The notes below the pieces were generated by a model. That model saw only the letters and a program-made list of their open reading frames with translations, ran no database searches and was not told the DNA's origin. The translations under genes were made by a program, and so were the position numbers. Positions 12,516 through 24,571 of a stretch of 64,000 nt of DNA are shown one piece after another. The stretch comes from Gibbula magus (Eukaryota; Mollusca; Gastropoda; Trochida; Trochidae). Every line of letters begins with the position of its first letter. Position 1 is the stretch's first letter. The stretch is taken from assembly GCA_936450465.1 (NCBI GenBank), contig OW388291.1, positions 33,828,656 through 33,892,655 on the forward strand, written 5' to 3'.

Positions 12516-14300
12516 TTCACTTCATTTCTGATGAAGGCAATGATGAACCTAATTACTAAACTTGTGTTTCATCCACAATTTCAAATATCTAGTATGAAGT
12601 CGAATGTGATCGAGGCGCATTCAGGTATTTGACCTCAACGCAGGAAGAAACGCCTTATAACAACATGATGATATGGCACTTTGCAATAGAAAATCATTTT
12701 CAATATAGATATAGATATATATGTATATAGATGCGTGACAAATACATCAATGCGGTCATGTAGAAAATGTTTCTAGTTGTATCTAGGTATTCAGGCTTTC
12801 CTTCAGACGATAATGGTATGTGTTCTCCAAATCAAAGGAGCTGAGTTGGTGGTTAAAACGTGAATTCATTAATGAGAATTACTAGTACACAAAGATACTA
12901 AGGATATTACTTTGTCATATACATCATATATATCGCAGTCAATGTAAATAATGATAAATGAAACAAATATAAATATGTGATAAGTAGTGAAATTTCATTG
13001 TATTAGCTGGTTGCATTGGATGTGACGTATGAGGAAATGTTGTTCAGTAAAGCTGTATGGATAAATCTCAAGGGAAACTATTTAACGAATCGCTATGTAT
13101 ACGATAAATCTATTTTTAAAAGCTTATATAATTTAGTATTATTTTCATCTTAAATTATTTCAAACTCCCTGAATAAAACCTTAAACTTCGCGTGGTCCTC
13201 CTGATCCACTGAAAAGATGAAAGAACAAATAAAACTACACTGACTAATGTCCATTGGTTTAGAATGAGACTTGCCATCAGATATGATTTCATGTTATTAT
13301 AGTTATTTAAATGTATCTCCAAATGGTTAACTCGCATGTCAAATGAATTACATTATAGTCAAACGAGGCAGTTTTTAAAGGACACTGAACGTTCATGATA
13401 TGTTGAAATAGACGAAGAAATTAGCAAATGATATTTAGAAAATAAATATTTTGCAAGACTTTGAAAATCTGTGGTAACCGTATTTGTTTTCAAAGCGTTA
13501 TAAAAAATGACCATATGACAAAATACTCAATACAAAATAATCAATTACAATTTTCTGTAAATGTATGTTTAGCATTAACCCTAACGACAGTTTTTTCATT
13601 TACAATTTGGGTTATCAGATTACAAGACGTTAAATGACAATTCAAAAGTCATTTGTAAATCTGCACTTTTGAAATATTCAGTTAATCGTAAAACTTACAG
13701 CAGTTTGTCATTTTGTAATTATAGTAAACTACAAATAACACGTCAATACAAGGACAACTCCGATATAACTCGCATTTGTTTTGAATTAAAACTTAAATAC
13801 ATGTATCATTGTCTTCTGTCACATTTTCGAATCAGCCAGTGTACACAGCTATTGGCCGAATCATAATTGTCGTTATTGTACATATATAATAGCAATTGGT
13901 AAATAAACTGCACATTCAGCACGGCTTGGTCAGCAGTTATTTAAATCAAGTTCAGTGTAAATAAACAAAGAAACAAAACGTGCCCTTGGTGTAGGCCTAT
14001 GTATGTTCGTGTCTGATATGCTTGTTCCCACATTTGGCACGTCGATCTATGGCTAACGGCTTCAGAACAAGATAAACTACTTGTGATCGTGATTGCTCTT
14101 GTCATTGAAACTAAATATGATTAGTTATTTTGGTTGCTATGGTTACAGACAAAAATAATACAAGACATGAGATCAAGAAAATATCCTCTTCGGGTCCAAA
14201 GGTCATAATTTCGTAGCACCGCCACATATCTGTCCTCTGTTGTCAAGTTCGGAAATAAAAATTCCCGCATAAATCAATCATTCCAAATGTCTTAGTTACA
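12516..14300. other. no gene recognised
   Basis: AT-rich, with short dinucleotide stretches (near 12705-12725). No exon supported. Confidence 0.5.
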
Positions 14301-15810
14301 ATTTACAAAATATTTGTCTCGGCTACCAGAGTTGGAATCACAGGTACTAGATGTCTTAATAGTTTCCGTGATTATATGTACCTTCTTGGTTTCCATAGAT
14401 CCGTTCTTGGGTTCCATAGATACCGTCACGATGACCACGATTAATTACTGGACTCCTATGCAACCGCTCATTTCGAAAATAGAACAAAATCACTTGTGCA
14501 TAATTCAAAGCCGTGGTTACAGATTGTTCACTACGAAGGTGCCTTGTTGTCACCTCTACGGCACCAGTGACCTCCTTCCGGTGGTGCCAACGGGGTTTCT
14601 ATTGGCTTATCACAGTACCATATACGTTAGCATTAAAGCATATACAGGCCAACAGAACTACGATAAATATATCATGCGTCCTGACACTAGCAGAGGCATG
14701 CCAGGTAGCAAAGCTTCTTGTACCTCAACACCACTTTCCTTGGTTACGTATCACAGTACCGAACTGGTTGTGGAGTGCGATCATACCAAGCCGACCGCGG
14801 TATCCATGTGTATTGAACATTACACTTGAATTCACTTCAGTTTTGTATTGCAAAATTGCAGCGGCTTGTCAGCCCATAGTACTACGTTTAGCTCCCATGT
14901 CAGAATTGATGGAATCTGGTGGATGCAAGGTTATATATCACAGGATGGAACCTCTGTTAGTTCTAGTTCTAGATAATTCGTTAGCGAATCACAGCAATGT
15001 GCCTGCACAAGGACCTGAAGACAGTTCACACGGGACAGTTCCCAACACACACCGGGACAGTTCCCAACACAGCATGCACTACAAGCATCAGTCCACCTGC
15101 AACACTGTGATTGGCTACCATCCAGCAAATTCTGCCCTACGGCAGCCAATAGGTGAAGAACGTCTTAGAGCACTACTGTATCACCTTTCTTATTTCTAGA
15201 CGTTTTTTGCTCTGAAAACAGCAAAAAAGCATTGAGTATTAGTCAGCAGAGAGGTTAAAAGCGCTACGAGTTCAGACGGTGCGTGCATGCTAGTCACATT
15301 GCAAAAAGCAGACCTAGCCAATCAGATTGGCCGAGAGATAGCCGGACATCCAATCAACGCAATGCTCATATACGAAAAGAACAGTTAGAAGGCTTGTGAT
15401 TGGTCACTCAAGCAAGAGAGAGAACTACGGATGAGTCATATCCAAGATGTAGAGTGCTTTTAAGCAAATAGAAGAAAAGTGCATATTTGTTGGGCGGGAA
15501 AGATCGCCGGAGCTACAATCAAGTTCCACCGATGCTGAGGCTGGGAAGCTTGGGGATTATTGACCTTGTCTGCTGAAGAGATAGAGGATACGGGTGTTAG
15601 TTTAGGATCTACATGGTCACATCTAGGCTCTGGTTCTAGGAACTATAGGTGGGCTCATACAGCTACTACTAATATAGGTGGGCTCATACAGCTACTACTA
15701 AAGGCCTTTGTATTAAGTGTTGCATCTACTCTGCTAAAACTAGTTGGCAAATGAACATCTGAAGGATCTAGCTATAGCTGCACAGGGATCGAAACTACTC
15801 TATCAAGGTA
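14300..15810 (+). other. GC-richer island with long weak ORFs and a CCAAT-box cluster
   Basis: Base composition rises compared with both flanks. The longest open frame of the window (14513-15199, 228 codons) lies here, overlapped by another of 171 codons (14314-14829). Neither shows a recognisable domain or codon pattern, so I do not call them genes. CCAAT or ATTGG cores occur at about 15111, 15145, 15320, 15327, 15350 and 15399. A possible donor (CAAG|GTAAAT) is at about 15808. Small duplications: 29 bp at 15644/15673 and about 24 bp near 15035-15075. It may be a promoter with a noncoding first exon. Confidence 0.3.
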
Positions 15811-17089
15811 AATGTCTATATATCTTACATCTAAAACGTCGAAGCGGAAATGACAATTCTTATGTTCTCTGTTTCAATATTAGATCTCTTTTTATAAATT
15901 GTATGATTTGAAAAGCAAAGGCAACTTTATTAGAACTTATTGTAGGTATTGCTGATCGCTAAAATGATTTATATGAACATTTTATTTATATTGGCGTATA
16001 ACATACTTCCAAAGAGTAATGTCAGATGTTTAAATGTTAGACAGAACACTTATAAAATGCATATTCTGAATTTATTAGTATATCTATTTTAAGATTGGCG
16101 TTGTTCATATCAGCTTTTAGTGTAAGAGAGAAAACATAGGCTCAGATTTATAAACCTGAAGAAATTAGTATTTACGAGAAATCGATTAATTATGATCAGC
16201 TAATGTTAATTTTGTATAAACGATTTCTAAAAATCTTGTGTGTATATATGCGCAAATATAAGACAAGTATATGGATAACAACTTCTTTAATGTATACACA
16301 ACTCTCTGTTCATTCAACGCTGTGTACAATAAAGATTAAGTTGTTATCCATATATTTGTTTTATACTTACTCAACAACTTCTAAATGCTTCTCAAGAATA
16401 TATATGTGCAACATGTGTTAATTCAACGGATCCGAAAGTTTTAGACATTTAACACTTGACAGAAGAAGTTTAGAAAGATTTTCTATTTCTACCATAGATG
16501 AAGACAAATCCATTGTCAAACAAAGTAGGGGTTTTAGGCAGGACAACAAAGACATTGTCAAAGAAAGATGCAAAAGCGAAGCTACATAAAGAGAAACAAT
16601 GAAGGAAGATGCATAAAGACAAATGCACAAGGGAAATGCGCATTAAAAAGAAGTACAGAACAAGCAGAGGTACAAAGAGGAAAACTCTTCTAATTAAAAC
16701 GATAATTTTGCGAACATCAGACGTACAGGGACGAATAGCAATACAGCCAGGATGAACGCAAATCGACAAGGGGTGATCGATAAGTAGCTTCACACCGAAA
16801 GATCAAAATCAAATCTAATACCTATATGTTTTCAACAAAGTCTCCCTGCAGTGGGACGCTGTATTCAATAGTGTTGGAGCATTTCTTTAGAAGTCTCGGT
16901 GTCGGACATATCAAAACAAAACAAAACGTCATCGTAAGATTTTAAAAGCCTACTGGATAGACATTTTTAGAGTTGAAAACAGATGAAAGTGGAGCTAGAG
17001 TGGGGTGGTTGGTGGAAAGCCGGAATCCACAGTCATGGTATCTGACATGACAAATGCAAATTGCATAGATAGATGCTACCGGTCGAAAT
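15811..17089. other. no gene recognised
   Basis: AT-rich. 16440-16700 is purine-rich on the plus strand, with short AAAGA/ATGCA(T/A)AA motifs. No exon or RNA supported. Confidence 0.5.
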
Positions 17090-17650
17090 TCTTCCGTTTT
17101 CTCTTGCCTGAATTACCCGACCCGTAATTGTTGAACCTTTTTGCGGATAGTTCGACATGTCAACAGTATCACAGAATACTGAAGCCATGACCTTTCCTAC
17201 AGCTACGAAAGGACTGTCCTTTAATTTGTTATGATTTGATGATTCTCTGCTGTTTCAAGTTTGAAAACGTTGACAAACATTCGGCCTTATGTCTCAAATC
17301 TTTGCAGAAAACTTTAGTTTTGGCTACGAACAAGACTTGAGTAGATTCTTTTGTGACATGGGTTATCTTCTTTGCTTTTGATCACACGTTTAAAGCCATA
17401 GCATCGAGTCAACACCCCCATATTCAAAGTTTGGTGATAAAGGAATGACCTCACGCCTACCAAATGCCGATGCACCAGCCAAATGAAAACTGGATAATTT
17501 GTGGTTATTCATTATAAGATCATGGATATGTTGGACCATCTCGGGCGCTGTTGACATTTTTGGATGACCAGGTTCATCTTCAATGCTTTCTCTGACACCC
17601 TTGAATTCAGCTGACTACCTCTTCACACTGGCATATGGATAACTATCCTT
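17090..17650 (-). pseudogene. decayed mariner-type transposase
   Basis: On the minus strand, IEDEPGHPKMSTAPEMVQHI (about 17600-17540) matches the helix-turn-helix linker of mariner transposases (D-x-x-x-G-R/H-P-K). Nearer the left, VGKVMASVFCDTVDMSNYPQ and then KGSTITG (about 17210-17110) match the catalytic-core block in which mariner has GKVMASVFWD. The Trp after SVF is Cys here but the following Asp is kept. Frameshifts and missing sequence separate the blocks, so it is inactive. Terminal repeats were not located. Confidence 0.8.
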
Positions 17651-20600
17651 TCCTAATATATAACCCTACTATTTCCTTCGGTGATCTTTTTTCCTACAAA
17701 TACGTCACTGCCTGTGTACCAACATTGTTTATTTCTGAATGCAAACATCACCACCTGTCACATTTATATACTTTAATCAAATGATTTAGAATTTTGTAGG
17801 AGTACCCCAAAAGCAACGAAATTGCATGACCAACTGTGATGTAACAAAGTTGCATGGAGTTTCATATAATGTTCACTGCTTATCAAAAACACCCCTCGTA
17901 ACAATATGATAGAAACAAAATCGAACATGAATGGAGACAGCATCGTAAATATGACAAACATGGAAGAAGCAGAACACCACAGTGATTGGTTGAACATAAT
18001 CAAGTAAAGCATGGTAGAACACAAAAGAACATAGATGGTATTGAATTATGTTATGTGGAAGACACACTACATACTAACATATCGCTTGGACCAGAGCATC
18101 TTTAACACATCAATATATAGCATCAAAATAGAGGATTTAAGAACACATTAGTAATATTACCACACCAACAAAACTAAATAGCACAGGCATAGGATTAAAC
18201 AAAACATAAATCTTAAATAGTGTATAATATGCGGAAAAGGATGAAAAACAAAGTAAAAGTAAAACTAAGAAACAACTTTATACAACTTGTGGAAGACAAA
18301 ACAGATAACGGTAGCCATGATAAAACAATGATGGCTAAGTATTTAAGTTTAAAATTTGACTGTGAAAACAAAGAACGTTTTAAAGTACATGCTTTGTAAG
18401 TAAGCATAGTAAGCATATATATAAGCATAGTAAGCAAATATATATATATAAGATGAGTTGCTTCTCACGTGAGAGGTACATGGCAAAATGTAACACGATT
18501 TTGTGAATTTTTGAATTTTTGGCAATTTTTTTATTTTTTTTACTTCGTCATATTCGGAGCTAGAATGAATGAAGCTACTTCTGTGTTGTGATTTGTTGAC
18601 TTTATCATTTTCTTTTTCATGTTACTTTCATCATAAGCTACTTCTGTGTTCTTGTTGATTTTACTATTTTATATTTCCACTGGTTATATTTTTTGAGAAG
18701 TTAAATTTTCTTTCCTTTCAGCCATAAAGTGCTGTATATCCCTCCCTCACTGTGCCACTGAACCGGGGTGTGCTTCCATGTACCCGTTGTTTCAAGTCAC
18801 TCGAATGAATCATTATGATGGATTAATTTCCAAAATAAAGTTGAAATCAGTGGTAATGACAGTAGTGTATTATGTTACCCCTACCTTTTCAATTAAGTTA
18901 CTATTATTCCTACTTTTACTTAAACCACCTTTTTTACATGAAGAGACTTTCACAAACAGTTTAATCTTAGCAATTACATTTCATAGCTTATCAATCCTTA
19001 GGTGTGCAGACACCTCTCTCTTTAAGTAAAATAAAAATGTCAAACTTCAACAGTCAGGGGTATTAGTGAGCCACACTCACTTTTTTGCTCGTTGTCTGTG
19101 GATTTGATTTATGAACGGAAGACTTTCTTGTAAATAGAAATGTCGCTTACCCTGATAATTTCCTGAAGTCTTAAAATGATAATTTCTCGTACCGGTAAGT
19201 TTTATTTGACTTTGATACATTCTGAAATACCATTTTGATGTTGATATGGATATATAATTTAATGTTAATAATATGCACAACATGTTAGATACAAAAAGGT
19301 TTTTTAGTTTATGACATCTCCTTCAATAATTTTGACAAAATCGAAGGTTTACAGACTTTATACTGAAACATCCTATATCTTCCAATAAAGAAGATAGGAT
19401 CCAGAAAACTTGCTTATCTCGAGCATTTAACTTCTAACTACACTTAAAAGATCAATAACAAGAGGCACAAAGAAAATGAAAGCCTTTAAGGTTTTATATT
19501 AGGCTAACTAAAAGTTGTTGCTTAAAGTAAAATCAGACAATGATGATTGTGATATTTTGTGGCAGCTTATTGACCATATACATTTCAATTTAAACCTTTT
19601 AACATAATACAACAAATCTGCCTTTTAGTATAACTGTGGTACTTATTATTGCAACTCTTAAGTTTAATATCAGCAATACCAAACAGAACTTATTATCTGC
19701 TTTTTAATAGTCCTTTTGGAAGGCTTAATTCATCATTATTCTGAATTACGTTAACACCCAAGTTTCTAGCTGCTGTATTGAAAGCATATATAGAATAATT
19801 ACCAATTACACTGTTATTAGTTTTTTTAAGTTAAATTTTTTTACATATAATTCTCATTGTATACAAGGGAATAATTAAATCAAGATCCTTACACATTTAT
19901 AAAATCAAACATGACAATGGTGATTTTAATATACATGATGATACAAAAATTAATCTGTATAATTCAGTTTTATTGACTTACTAAACTAATAGTAATAATT
20001 CCAGCATTCATGGTTTAGGGTATAATCTATTCATATGTTTTAGCATGAAATCATCTCAATAAATTAATAACTGTGGTAAAACTTAATAAGTATATTTTCT
20101 AAACATCCTTTGCAAGCAAAACAACAAAGACAAAGCACCATGCAAAGCAAGCAAATCTAGTACATAACATGCAATAATTTGCAAATTAACACTACAATAA
20201 CCTCATATATCCTCAAATGGGCAACATTTGTGCATGATCAAATCAAATTCTTTATAAGATATATTAGAATGAGTCAGTATACAAGTTTGTTTTTCATATC
20301 AATTCTTGAATTGAAATACGATGTCTATTAGCAGATAATTGAAATGAAAGAATCGTAAGTTGTGCGATACAGATCAGATGAATTCAGATGTAAAAGCCTG
20401 TTAATTAATATTGTTTGATTGAGAATAATCTTTCAATTTGGTACTTTTCTGGAACATCTATGTCTCAAAAGTGCCTTTGAACATCTTTCAATGGGGCGAA
20501 AATCAAAACAGAAAAGTTTCATACAAATAAAACAACTTTAATCTGCATCATTGATAAAATGACACAACATAAATCATACAATCTACTAGGAAAATATTTG

Positions 20601-23553
20601 TCATACACAATAAATAAATGTGATTACAAAGCAAATGTTTCATAAACAAATACATTGATGAAATGATAAAAAAAAGTGTGATGGAACAAACAAAGATATT
20701 CTTTTTTAAAATATTTTAACAATTTGAGAAAATATTATTTGACCAACATGAATATAACTTGGTCCCTAGAATAATCAATTATTGTTTCGTACCGAACTGA
20801 GTATAACTGATTTTTAAAACAATTATTGTCGCATTCATTTTTTATGGGACAATATATATTTTTTTTAAAAGACACAATTCATGTTTAAATAATATTGACA
20901 TAGGTCTAACACTTTAACTGGAATGCAATATTCCAATTAAGAGACCAATTCATAGCAAAAAGTATCTGTTGTGGAAAAAAATAACATTTTGAATTTAGAA
21001 TTCAGAAAATCCTTAAAACCACAGCAGATTCCATATGTTTAATATATGCAAACTCTGGGGTAGGCCAGACAAGCTTAATTTACAATGAAAGGAAATTTTT
21101 TATTTTAATCAAATCTACCTCAAAACATTGTTATAATCTGCCATTAGTTTAATTTGGTCAAATTTATATCTAATGATGTGAAAATAACATTTTCTCAACT
21201 TGCTGTATATCTCTAAACTTTATCAGAAGTATTGTGGATAAACAGTCGAAGTAAAAACTTGTAAAAATAATATTCTGGATAAAACATTGGAGTCAAAAGA
21301 CGTTGCAAGCAACCTTTGTGATATAAAAAAAAACAATAGTCCTCAAGCATGTTACAAAACAAGAGAAAATTGAATTTGAAAATTGTGCAGAAACAAAGAG
21401 CTACAATGAAAATGCTTTCACAGAGAATCCAGTTTCTTCTTGAGAGTTTAATTAATGTTTCAAGATGTAATATGTCACTAAAGGTTTATCAGTATTTAAA
21501 ATACTCAACCAAAAATAATGAAAGATGTTTTATAGTTATAATTTATAGTTTGACAGAAAATAAAGATTGTACATTGTATTACTTTTTAAAAGTTTAATGC
21601 TATAATTCAAGATACACTAAATATGTTTGGAAATAACAATTTAATGTTATCAAAATTACCAATCGACAGCAAAAAAAACCAACCTGCTACAAGAAAACGT
21701 TTTAAAATTTTTAAACTAAGAAATAGAGTGTCAATTCTGCAAAGGTTTGAAATAGCAGAGGTCATATAACATCTCCCTGTGACAGGCAAACATGTTTAAT
21801 GAGTATTGAAAATATTCTCGTTTGGTTTTACAGAAATTAAAGAAACTGACCTAATATGTGAATAAATACTAATAGACTTTTAAATAGAACAAAGATTTTT
21901 ATCAACTTTCTGCAAATCAGCCATGCTTAGTAGAATGGCACTAATTTGTTCAGCAAGAAGAAATTGTCTTTTGGAAAACATCTAAAACATTATTAATTAA
22001 AGGTAAAATTTAAATTTCTCTCTGAAGATCAATAAAATTGATTTAATTAGCAAATACATCTTTTCCAGGTTGTTTTATAGGAAATGAAGAATTTGAAGCA
22101 TATCCATGAGTATAAGTATAACAGTTTTGTTGAGCATAAGTTAAACAACTTTGAAGTAGATATTATAACAACTAAAATTATGTTCATTACCTGAATAACT
22201 TGACATGCTCTACATATTATATCCATAAAACTATTTTAAATCAAATTCAGAGAGTTTCTTTCACAGAGCATACAATTCTGGTGCCGTAAATATCGCATTC
22301 AAAACTCAAATCTTTCAGTTACTTTGAGGACAAAATGATTCAAATGAGACCTATTTTTCTCAAACTGCCTATTGCAAATGATAAAGATTGTTTATTTACA
22401 ATAAGGTGATGTGTAACACATGAATTATGTGAAAACTATTTTGTGCATGGTCAGCAAAAATGCAATGCCACAAAGTGATATGATTGATAATGTGAAATTA
22501 TGATACATTCTAACGTCATTTTTGACAACTATCAAGCTTAACATCATTTATTCATCAAATTTGAATTAACAAATTAATATTTATTTGAGCATTGCAAATA
22601 TCACTACAAACAATAACAATAATATAATTACTTTACAAGAAATAAATAAATTCAATATTTACAGTCGTTTTCATTCATAAACAAACAGTAAAGTTCTGCT
22701 TGATTATTGGCACAATCAAATATTTTACAATTATTTACAAAGTTCTTAAGTTAATTGTTTAACTCATATCATCTATACACACATCTACAATTGCATAATT
22801 AGTTGTCAGCTCTTTAAAAATGTGTCTGTTTAATTTAATGTAAATAAAACTCATTTTATTTCAAATTATGAAAGAAATTTGCACAATCATGAATTTCTTT
22901 GAAATGAACTGATTGTGAGGTGATCCTATAATGAAAATTCTTCTCTCAATCGTTATTCTAAAAACATTTTTTTTTAATTTCAATATTTCAAACAATATTT
23001 ACAATTTTCCAATCTGTAAACTTGGCACCCCAGAAAACTGGAAGAATTTGATTTTAATCACCAATTCCTCACCTCACAAGACAATATCGGTACAATATTA
23101 AACTAAAAGCAGAAATTTGAACAAGCACTTTTATATTCAGCCATTGTTTAGAAGTAGAGGAAACATTAAAAGTGACAAATAAAAATATCTACAGGTAAGA
23201 CTAGATCTATTTTATACACTAGCACTTTTCTATAATGTTTCTATTGACATGAATGAACTGATTTCCTGTATGGTGAAATAGATATGAAATTTGTTACAAA
23301 GATGATTTGATACGGTCATGCAACTTCTCAATTGTTTACAAATATTATTAGAAATAACTCAACTTCTCAAATATCATTAGAAATACCACATTTTCTAAGT
23401 GATCGATGCCTTTGTAGTCATGCAATTTCATTTCAGTTTCAATCTTTTCCATATGCGCTTGTGATTATCCTTGATATATATTAAAAATAATTTGATTGTT
23501 CCCTGATGTAATGAAGTTTGACATAATTCTCTTGTTTAACAATGATTTTTAAT
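17651..23553. other. long AT-rich stretch without recognised genes
   Basis: About 5.9 kb of AT-rich DNA. Noted inside: an (AT)n run near 18435-18450, a short duplication AAGCTACTTCTGTGTT near 18575 and 18635, and many poly-A/T tracts. Part could be a long 3' UTR or 3' flank of the RGS gene, but nothing in the sequence proves it. Confidence 0.5.
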
Positions 23554-23911
23554 GGGGCAGTAGCACGTTTTTTCACTGAAATAAGTTAATGCAATGAAAT
23601 TGAAAAATAATGTCACGAATAGTAAAACATCCTTCTCATTCGGAAAATCAAGTTAAAAAATGTGTTTACATGGTTCCGTAAAGCCATGGGAATCGTTTTG
23701 GTCATTCGAAATAATAAAATGTGTTCACAATAAAATGTCCGTCATGCAATTCTGCTTTATACACAACACTGTTATTACCACTATGGATAATTGGTTTGTG
23801 TAATAAGATGTTGTACCCTCTGAAGTAAATATAAATGACATAAAATATCATTAAAAATTATAAATGGGAAATTTTAAAAAATAAAATTTGCAAAAAACGT
23901 GCTACTGCCCC
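23554..23911. mobile_element. MITE with perfect 20-bp terminal repeats, copy 1 (358 bp)
   Basis: Both ends read GGGGCAGTAGCACGTTTTTT inwards, without mismatch, and the right flank is TTTAAAG. No coding capacity. Two shorter relatives lie at 30862-31104 and 34527-34687. This copy holds the sequence of both, so it is closest to the parent. Confidence 0.9.
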
Positions 23912-24123
23912 TTTAAAGTCCTTTCTGACTCTGTGTCAATGACAATTTGCCTTCTTTCAAGGAAACAGTCCTAAATTTTCTTTGAATTTCACACAAATGG
24001 TTCATAGTAAACTCAGAGATGATACAACTCGATTCCAAACTTGATTTTATTACAATGCATCAACATCAAATTGACTTTCAACCTTTTGGAATTATTCATA
24101 TTCAGAAGGACTCATAAAAGTGA

Positions 24124-24129
24124 TTTATT
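24124..24129 (-). terminator. candidate poly(A) signal for the RGS gene
   Basis: AATAAA on the minus strand about 300 nt after the read-through stop at 24425. The region is very AT-rich, so chance hexamers are expected. Weak. Confidence 0.25.
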
Positions 24130-24424
24130 ACATAAATTTCAACAATAATCATATCTTTATATCAATGAAAGCATATATATATATATATATATACACACCA
24201 AAAATCAGTCTAATGTAAAAGTGATTTAGTCCATAAATTTCAACAATTATTTGCCTTTTACAAAGCAGAAATCCAGTTTAATATGTTACTCAACATGAAG
24301 TGATTATTCCATAAATCTCAACTTTTATCTACCAAAGCAGTACTTGAAACAAGAGAGAAGTTGAATGCTTATCGTGGTCGAGGGTGGTACAGTGGGTCAG
24401 GCATAGCAACAACAGAAATGAGGG

Positions 24425-24571
24425 TCAGTGTTTGAATCCAGCTGACCATGTGCTCGGGATAACTGGCAGAAGTCTTACTTTCTTCCTTGTTCCACTTAAA
24501 AACTCCTTGTACATGTCTGAGCGAAGATATCGACTGTAGCTGTCACACTTCATCAGCTTAAATATATGGTC
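24425..24571 (-). CDS. RGS7: RGS7-like terminal exon: end of RGS domain and C-terminal tail
   Basis: Acceptor GTTTCAG precedes [20 protein letters not shown] and then [11 protein letters not shown]. The Asp, Ser and Arg of DSYSR are the last G-alpha-contact residues of the RGS fold. Read straight through, the frame continues 18 residues (ending AGFKH) to a TGA at 24427-24425. However, AAA|GTAAGA at 24479/24478 is a good in-frame donor right after RKK. The 18-residue tail may therefore be intron read-through, with a different last exon further left, or both ends may be used. The exon up to 24479 is secure; the stop is not. Confidence 0.85.
   Translation of the reverse strand, partial: DHIFKLMKCDSYSRYLRSDMYKEFLSGTRKKVRLLPVIPSTWSAGFKH

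Noticed and set aside
14513..15199. 228-codon ORF, the longest in the window
   Set aside because: No domain, no periodic codon bias I could see, and it overlaps another ORF in a second frame. Kept only as part of the GC-richer island.
24360..24450. tRNA-like sequence with a TTTGAATCC B-box look-alike next to the RGS stop
   Set aside because: The T-arm does not pair and the A box is poor.
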